Both the position numbers and the translations under genes were made by a program. This document shows, one piece after another, positions 10,105 through 14,122 of a stretch of 14,122 nt of DNA. The notes beneath the pieces are model-generated. The model made no database searches. It was given only the letters and a program-made list of their open reading frames with translations, and had not been told where the DNA came from. Positions within the stretch are counted from its first letter, which is position 1; every line of letters begins with the position of its first letter. The DNA comes from an uncultured Collinsella sp. (lineage in GTDB: Bacteria > Actinomycetota > Coriobacteriia > Coriobacteriales > Coriobacteriaceae), in contig CABUWR010000014.1 of assembly GCA_902495265.1 (NCBI GenBank), positions 1 to 14,122 on the forward strand. The letters are read 5' to 3'.

Positions 10105-10156
10105 TTGACTGCGGATACGGCAGTTGCTGATACGATAGATACGTTAGCAACTGCCG
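10105..10156 (+). promoter_or_regulatory. Predicted promoter and operator of the flavin oxidoreductase gene
   Basis: TTGACT (10105-10110) is a good -35; TGATAC or TACGAT (10128-10136) could be the -10. A perfect 11-bp inverted repeat, CGGCAGTTGCT (10118-10128) with AGCAACTGCCG (10146-10156), brackets the -10 and the expected start. GATACG occurs three times (10114, 10129, 10138). The layout suits repression, perhaps by the GntR protein encoded downstream. Confidence 0.5.
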
Positions 10157-10185
10157 CCGCGCGGCTCAAACGAAAGGAACCCTGT

Positions 10186-12135
10186 ATGGAGTCCTCCGCC
10201 TACCCGATGCTCTTTAGCCCGATCAAGGTCGGTACGACCGAGGTCAAGAACCGCGTCTTTATGCCGCCGGTGTCCACGAACCTGGCCGATCATGGCTATG
10301 TGACCGACGACTTGGTCGATCATTACCGTGCCCGTGCCAAGGGCGGCGTTGGCCTCATCATTACCGAGGTCGTGACGGTCGAGCCCACCTATACCTATCT
10401 GCCGGGTGACATGTGCTGCTACGACGACACGTTTATCCCCGGTTGGGAAAAGCTCGCCGCGGCCGTCCACGAGTACGGCTGCAAGATCATGCCGCAGCTC
10501 TTCCACCCCGCCTACATGGCCTTTAACATTCCGGGCACGCCGCGCCTGATCGCTCCGTCCTTTGTGGGCCCGTCCTATGCCCGCGAGGCGCCGCGTCCTA
10601 TCACGGTCGATGAGATCCACGAGCTCACGCATCAGTTTGGCGACGCTGCCGTGCGCATGCAGAAGGCCGGCGTCGATGGCGTCGAGGTCCATGCAGCACA
10701 CGCCCACGGTATGCTCGGCGGCTTTTTGACTCCGCTCTACAACAAGCGTACCGACGAGTACGGCGGCTCGCTCGACGCCCGCATGCGCTTCCTGCTCGAG
10801 GTCATCGCCGAGATTCGCGAGCGCTGCGGCAAGGACTTTATCATCGACGTTCGTATCTCGGGCGACGAGTACACCGATGGCGGCCTGACCCTCAACGACA
10901 TGATCTATGTCTCGCGTCGCCTGGAGAAGGCCGGCGTCGACATGATTCACGTGTCGGGCGGCACCACCATCAAGCGCGGCTCTGCGATTCCCGCCGCTGG
11001 CACGCAGCAGGCCTCGCACGCCGCTTGCTCGCGTGAGATTAAGAAGCACGTGAACATTCCCGTCGCCACCGTCGGCCGCATTAACGAGGCATGGATTGCC
11101 GAGGAGCTGATCGAGGACGGCGCTGCCGACATCTGCATGATGGGCCGCGCCAATCTGTGCGATGCCGAGTTCTGCAATAAGGCCGCTGCCGGCAACGCCG
11201 ATGATATCCGTCCCTGCATTGGCTGCCTGCGCTGCCTGAACGGCATTATGTTCGGCAAGCGCATCTCCTGCACCGTCAACCCGGACGTGGAGCGCGACGA
11301 GGCTGGCTACGAGCCCGCCGCCGAGGCCAAGAACGTGCTGGTTGTGGGCGCCGGTCCCGCGGGCATGGAGGCAGCCTACATTGCCGCCAAGCGCGGCCAC
11401 AACGTGGTGCTCGTGGATAAGCAGGATGAGCCGGGCGGCGAGATGCGCATCGCAGCCGTTCCGCCGGCAAAGCAGGAACTCACCCGCGTGATCAAGTATC
11501 AGTACCGTCGCCTGGCCGAGGCCGGCGTGAAGTGCGTATTTGGCACCGAGCTTACTGCCGAGGACATTCAGCGCGACTACGCGGGTTACGAGGTCGTCCT
11601 GGCTTATGGCGCCGAGCCCATCGCTCCTGCCTTTATGCAGGGCTTTAAGCAGGTTATGACAGCCGACGACCTGCTGGGCGGCAAGGCTTTCCCGGGCAAG
11701 AAGATCGTCATCGTAGGCGGCGGCACCGTCGGCTGCGAGACGGCCGATTACCTGGCCCCGTTGGTCAACGACCTGTCGCCGGCCAACCGAGATGTCACTG
11801 TTATCGAGATGACCAAGACGCTCGCCGCCAACGAGGGTGGCGCCGGTCGCGCGGTGCTCATCACGCGCATGCTCTCCAAGGGCGTTCACGTGCTGACCGA
11901 GGCCAAGGTGACCGAGATTACCGAGGACACTATCAGCTACGAAAAGGACGGCGAGGTCCACACCATCACCGGTGCCGATACGCTGGTGCTTGCCATGGGC
12001 TATCGTCCCAATACCAAGTTGGCCGACGACCTTGCCGCTGCCGGCGTTACCACCCACGTGCTGGGTGACGCCCAGAAGTGCGGCAACATCCGCGATGCCA
12101 TCGGCGATGGCTACAAGGTTGCCTGCGAGCTCTAG
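10186..12135 (+). CDS. FadH/BaiCD-like NAD(P)H:flavin oxidoreductase (old yellow enzyme family, 4Fe-4S, FMN, FAD)
   Basis: This 649-residue cytoplasmic enzyme has the layout of 2,4-dienoyl-CoA reductase and related ene-reductases: an OYE-type TIM barrel for FMN (about 8-340, with LYNKRTDEYGGSLDARMRF at 184-202), a 4Fe-4S site CIGCLRC plus Cys362 (Cys344, 347, 350, 362), an FAD-binding GAGPAG (388-393) and an NAD(P)H-binding GGGTVG (511-516). Electrons would pass from NAD(P)H through FAD and the cluster to FMN and an activated C=C bond. Where relatives have a tyrosine near the active site (HxGYL), this protein reads HAHGML (172-177), so proton donation may differ. ATG 10186 is preferred, with AAAGGA (10173-10178) 7 bases upstream; an earlier in-frame TTG lacks support. 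The substrate is unknown; bile acids, dietary phenolics or enoates are all possible in gut Coriobacteriia. Confidence 0.9.
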   Translation: MESSAYPMLFSPIKVGTTEVKNRVFMPPVSTNLADHGYVTDDLVDHYRARAKGGVGLIITEVVTVEPTYTYLPGDMCCYDDTFIPGWEKLAAAVHEYGCKIMPQLFHPAYMAFNIPGTPRLIAPSFVGPSYAREAPRPITVDEIHELTHQFGDAAVRMQKAGVDGVEVHAAHAHGMLGGFLTPLYNKRTDEYGGSLDARMRFLLEVIAEIRERCGKDFIIDVRISGDEYTDGGLTLNDMIYVSRRLEKAGVDMIHVSGGTTIKRGSAIPAAGTQQASHAACSREIKKHVNIPVATVGRINEAWIAEELIEDGAADICMMGRANLCDAEFCNKAAAGNADDIRPCIGCLRCLNGIMFGKRISCTVNPDVERDEAGYEPAAEAKNVLVVGAGPAGMEAAYIAAKRGHNVVLVDKQDEPGGEMRIAAVPPAKQELTRVIKYQYRRLAEAGVKCVFGTELTAEDIQRDYAGYEVVLAYGAEPIAPAFMQGFKQVMTADDLLGGKAFPGKKIVIVGGGTVGCETADYLAPLVNDLSPANRDVTVIEMTKTLAANEGGAGRAVLITRMLSKGVHVLTEAKVTEITEDTISYEKDGEVHTITGADTLVLAMGYRPNTKLADDLAAAGVTTHVLGDAQKCGNIRDAIGDGYKVACEL

Positions 12136-12149
12136 TCAACCCTTTGTGC

Positions 12150-12165
12150 GTGGGGGACAGGTGTC
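12150..12165. repeat. Fragment of the GGGACAG-type intergenic repeat
   Basis: GGGGGACAGGTGTCTC lies just after the oxidoreductase stop and shares GGGACAG(G) with the elements near 6531-6553 and 9806-9832. It contains a short imperfect palindrome (GACAGGTGTC). Confidence 0.35.
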
Positions 12166-12188
12166 TCTGCGCCATCCGATAGCAAAAC

Positions 12189-12230
12189 AGCGGCGGCGTC
12201 CCGGATTTCGGGATGCCGCCGCTTGCTCTT
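12189..12230 (+). terminator. Terminator-like hairpin after the oxidoreductase gene
   Basis: A 15-bp stem with one G-U pair (12189-12203 with 12209-12223) and a 5-base loop is followed by only a weak T-run (TTGCTCTTGT). On the opposite strand the stem is followed by TGTTTTGC. It very probably separates the oxidoreductase and GntR transcripts. Confidence 0.75.
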
Positions 12231-12334
12231 GTGATCCTGGCGACGCGAGCGCGCCCTATTTCACCGCAAAGATAGGGGATGCGATAGTATTACGGGTGAT
12301 ATTCGACAAACCGTGGGCTTCATCCGAGGGCTTT

Positions 12335-13027
12335 ATGGAACAACACCAGCATTATCAGAGCCTGCAAGATCAGGCATACAACGCATTGCGCTCCAAGATC
12401 ATCTATGCCGAGCTCAGGCCCGGCACGCGCCTTTCGGCGATTGGTCTGGAAAAGGAGACGGGAATCGGGCGCACGCCCATTCGCGAGTCTTTTGTGCGCT
12501 TGCGTGAGCAGGAACTGGTGGAAACGCGTCCCAAAAGCGGCACCTATGTCTCAAAAATCAGCATGGAGCGCGCCGAGAACGCCTGTTTCTTGCGCGAGAA
12601 ACTCGAGAGAAGCGTGCTTATTAAATGCTGTTCGGCCGCCTCGCCCGAGCAAAAGCATCGGCTTGAGCAGATTCTTGCCGAGTCCGAGTCGCTCGACCAT
12701 AGCGAAACACGTCGTTTCTTTGACCTGGACAACCTGTTCCATGAGACGTGTTTTGAGATTGCCGGCCGCCACATGCTGTGGGATTGGATGAAGAGCGTCA
12801 ACACGCATTTTGAGCGATACAACTGGTTGCGTATGGTGTCGCAGGATTTGGATTGGGAGCCGATTCGTCGGCAGCATCGCCGGATTCTCGAGGCCATTAA
12901 GAGGGGCGATACCGACGCGGCGAGCTATCTGGCAGAGACGCACTTGCACCTGATGCCCGAAGAGCAAGGTCCGGTTATCGCCTTGCATCCCGACTATTTT
13001 GAGCTGCCTAAAGACTCGGCTATCTAG
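12335..13027 (+). CDS. GntR-family regulator, FCD (FadR) subfamily
   Basis: This 230-residue DNA-binding protein has an N-terminal winged helix (about 10-75: AYNALRSKIIYAELRPGTRLS, then RTPIRESFVRLREQELVETR and GTYVSKI) and a C-terminal all-helical FCD ligand-binding domain (about 80-215). Candidate metal ligands of FCD are present: Asp132 and His136 in DNLFH, His181 in QHRRI and His203 in ETHLH, so a metal and probably a carboxylate ligand bind here. ATG 12335 follows GAGGG (12326-12330) at a short 4-base spacing; the open frame continues upstream but without homology. It lies downstream of the flavin oxidoreductase and may repress it through the inverted repeat at 10118-10156. That link is inferred from position only. 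Confidence 0.9.
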   Translation: MEQHQHYQSLQDQAYNALRSKIIYAELRPGTRLSAIGLEKETGIGRTPIRESFVRLREQELVETRPKSGTYVSKISMERAENACFLREKLERSVLIKCCSAASPEQKHRLEQILAESESLDHSETRRFFDLDNLFHETCFEIAGRHMLWDWMKSVNTHFERYNWLRMVSQDLDWEPIRRQHRRILEAIKRGDTDAASYLAETHLHLMPEEQGPVIALHPDYFELPKDSAI

Positions 13028-13150
13028 CCCATTATCGCATCTGCTCGAGACGCAAAAACGATGCTGCTCACCTACAGCGTTTTGCAACCGAGATTATTAA
13101 AAATGCCTAAAATGGCTCAGACTGTCGACAATGGGGAAACGGGGTGCGCT

Positions 13151-14122
13151 ATGGCGCAGATGAGAATCAAGGACATTGCCGCCGAGGCGGGCGTGAGCCC
13201 GGCCACGGTCTCGCGCTATCTCAACAACCGCCCCGGGCAAATGACCGAGGAAACCCGTGCTCGCATTGCCGAGGTCATCGAGCGCACCGGCTATCGCCCG
13301 CGTGCGGCCGCGCGCAATCTGCGCAGCTCGCGTACCAACCTCATCGGCGTGATCCTGGCCGACATCGCCAACCCGTTCTCCAGCGCTATGCTCGAGGGCC
13401 TTTCCGCCAGTGCCGCCGCGCGCGGCTGCTCGCTCATGACGGCCATTAGTGGCAACGACCCCGCAAAGGAAGCAGAGTCGCTCACCAGACTTATCGATGC
13501 CGGTGTGGACGGCCTGGTCGTCAACACCTGCGGTGGTAACGACGAGGCCATTGCCGCTGCCGCGGGGCGCCTACCCGTTGCACTGCTCGACCGCGACGTT
13601 GCCGACGGTGGCATCGATCTGGTGACCTCCAACAACCGCGAGCTGGTTGCCGGTCTTGTAGACGCCTTGGCTGCTGCGGGCAGCGAGCGCCTGTGCCTGC
13701 TCACCGAGGCAAGTGACGACAGCCCCGTCCGTCGCGAGCGCGCCGAGGCGTTTGCCGACGAGCTTTCGCGCCGCGGACTTGCGGGCGAGGTTGTCACCCT
13801 GGCCGACGGGGGCGCCACGGGCGTCAGCCGCCTGGACGAGACCATCCGCGACTATGCGGGCAAAAAACTCGGCCTCATTGCCGTCAACGGCCTGGTCTTC
13901 CTGCGTCTGACCGAGGCGCTGGCGCAGTTAGGACCCTCGCTGCCGGCGGGGCTCAAGATCGCGACGTTTGACGATTACCCCTGGAACCACGTGCTCTTTG
14001 GCGGTGTGACCACGGCCGCGCAGGACACCCTCACCATTGCCGAGCGTGTGGTCGAGCGCCTGTCCGAGCGCATCGACGTTGTTACCACCACCGTGGGCGA
14101 GGCCGCAAAGCTGGCGCCCAAG
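13151..14122 (+). CDS. LacI-family transcriptional regulator, KdgR-like, 3' end beyond the window
   Basis: 324 codons are open to the window edge, so little more than the last residues should be missing (the family is usually 330-345). Residues 5-25 form the helix-turn-helix (RIKDIAAEAGVSPATVSRYLN), followed by the hinge and a periplasmic-binding-protein-like effector domain starting near 62 (TNLIGVILADIANPFSSAMLEGL). The ATVSRYLNNRPGQMTEETRARI segment, VDGLVVNT and the FDDYPW near the C-terminus resemble the KdgR branch (2-keto-3-deoxygluconate regulators). This points to sugar-acid control, but the operon it regulates lies outside. GGGG (13141-13144) lies 6 bases before ATG 13151; ATG 13160 is a possible alternative without a ribosome-binding site. 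Confidence 0.9.
   Translation, partial: MAQMRIKDIAAEAGVSPATVSRYLNNRPGQMTEETRARIAEVIERTGYRPRAAARNLRSSRTNLIGVILADIANPFSSAMLEGLSASAAARGCSLMTAISGNDPAKEAESLTRLIDAGVDGLVVNTCGGNDEAIAAAAGRLPVALLDRDVADGGIDLVTSNNRELVAGLVDALAAAGSERLCLLTEASDDSPVRRERAEAFADELSRRGLAGEVVTLADGGATGVSRLDETIRDYAGKKLGLIAVNGLVFLRLTEALAQLGPSLPAGLKIATFDDYPWNHVLFGGVTTAAQDTLTIAERVVERLSERIDVVTTTVGEAAKLAPK

Noticed and set aside
10144..12057. 637-codon open frame opposite the flavin oxidoreductase
   Set aside because: It is a codon-bias shadow; the plus-strand gene has all its cofactor motifs.
13052..13085. Hairpin-like GCAAAA...TTTTGC after the GntR gene, as a terminator
   Set aside because: The arms pair only with several bulges and no T-tract follows, so a terminator is not supported.
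13144..13449. 101-codon frame overlapping the second LacI gene start
   Set aside because: It is out of frame with the clear LacI helix-turn-helix and contains no domain.

Overview
The window looks like chromosomal DNA from a gut Coriobacteriia bacterium, most likely Collinsella or a close relative. This rests on the strong G/C preference at third codon positions, the mix of families present (Ebg-type beta-galactosidase, tandem FeoA plus FeoB, FadH-like flavin reductase, LacI and GntR regulators) and short GGGACAG-type intergenic palindromes that I associate with this group. The assignment is inference; no rRNA or other taxonomic marker is present.

Layout. Positions 1-385 (minus strand) hold the 5' part of a LacI-family regulator. 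A 376-base divergent spacer with several operator-like palindromes separates it from ebgA (762-3770) and ebgC (3774-4229), the two subunits of an Ebg-type beta-galactosidase. After a structured gap comes an APC-superfamily permease (4383-5846) ending in a strong terminator. An AT-richer stretch bounded by a 25-base inverted repeat (5956-6165) precedes an HPr-like phosphocarrier (6269-6517) that has Asp where HPr normally has the regulatory Ser46. A second strong terminator closes that unit.

The iron block follows: feoA-like (6753-6995), a second feoA (7035-7256), feoB (7380-9707), a terminator, then a separately placed FeoB-associated Cys-rich membrane protein (9883-10083). Inverted AAGTTA/TAACTT motifs lie upstream of the first feoA and upstream of feoB. 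A 10-base word from the first site recurs before the Cys-rich gene, suggesting a common iron-responsive repressor that is not encoded here.

The last part carries a 649-residue FMN/4Fe-4S/FAD ene-reductase-type oxidoreductase (10186-12135) behind a promoter overlapped by an inverted repeat, then a GntR/FCD regulator (12335-13027) that may control it, and finally a second LacI-family regulator (13151 to the window end, probably missing only its last residues).

How the genes work together: the divergent LacI protein probably represses ebgAC through the operators. FeoA/FeoA/FeoB and the Cys-rich protein together make a ferrous-iron importer. The oxidoreductase and GntR gene form a plausible regulated reductase locus of unknown substrate. 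I see no transposase, CRISPR array, tRNA or rRNA. The most unusual items are the Asp46 HPr-like protein, the Ebg rather than LacZ identity of the galactosidase, the putative feo operators, and the inverted-repeat element.
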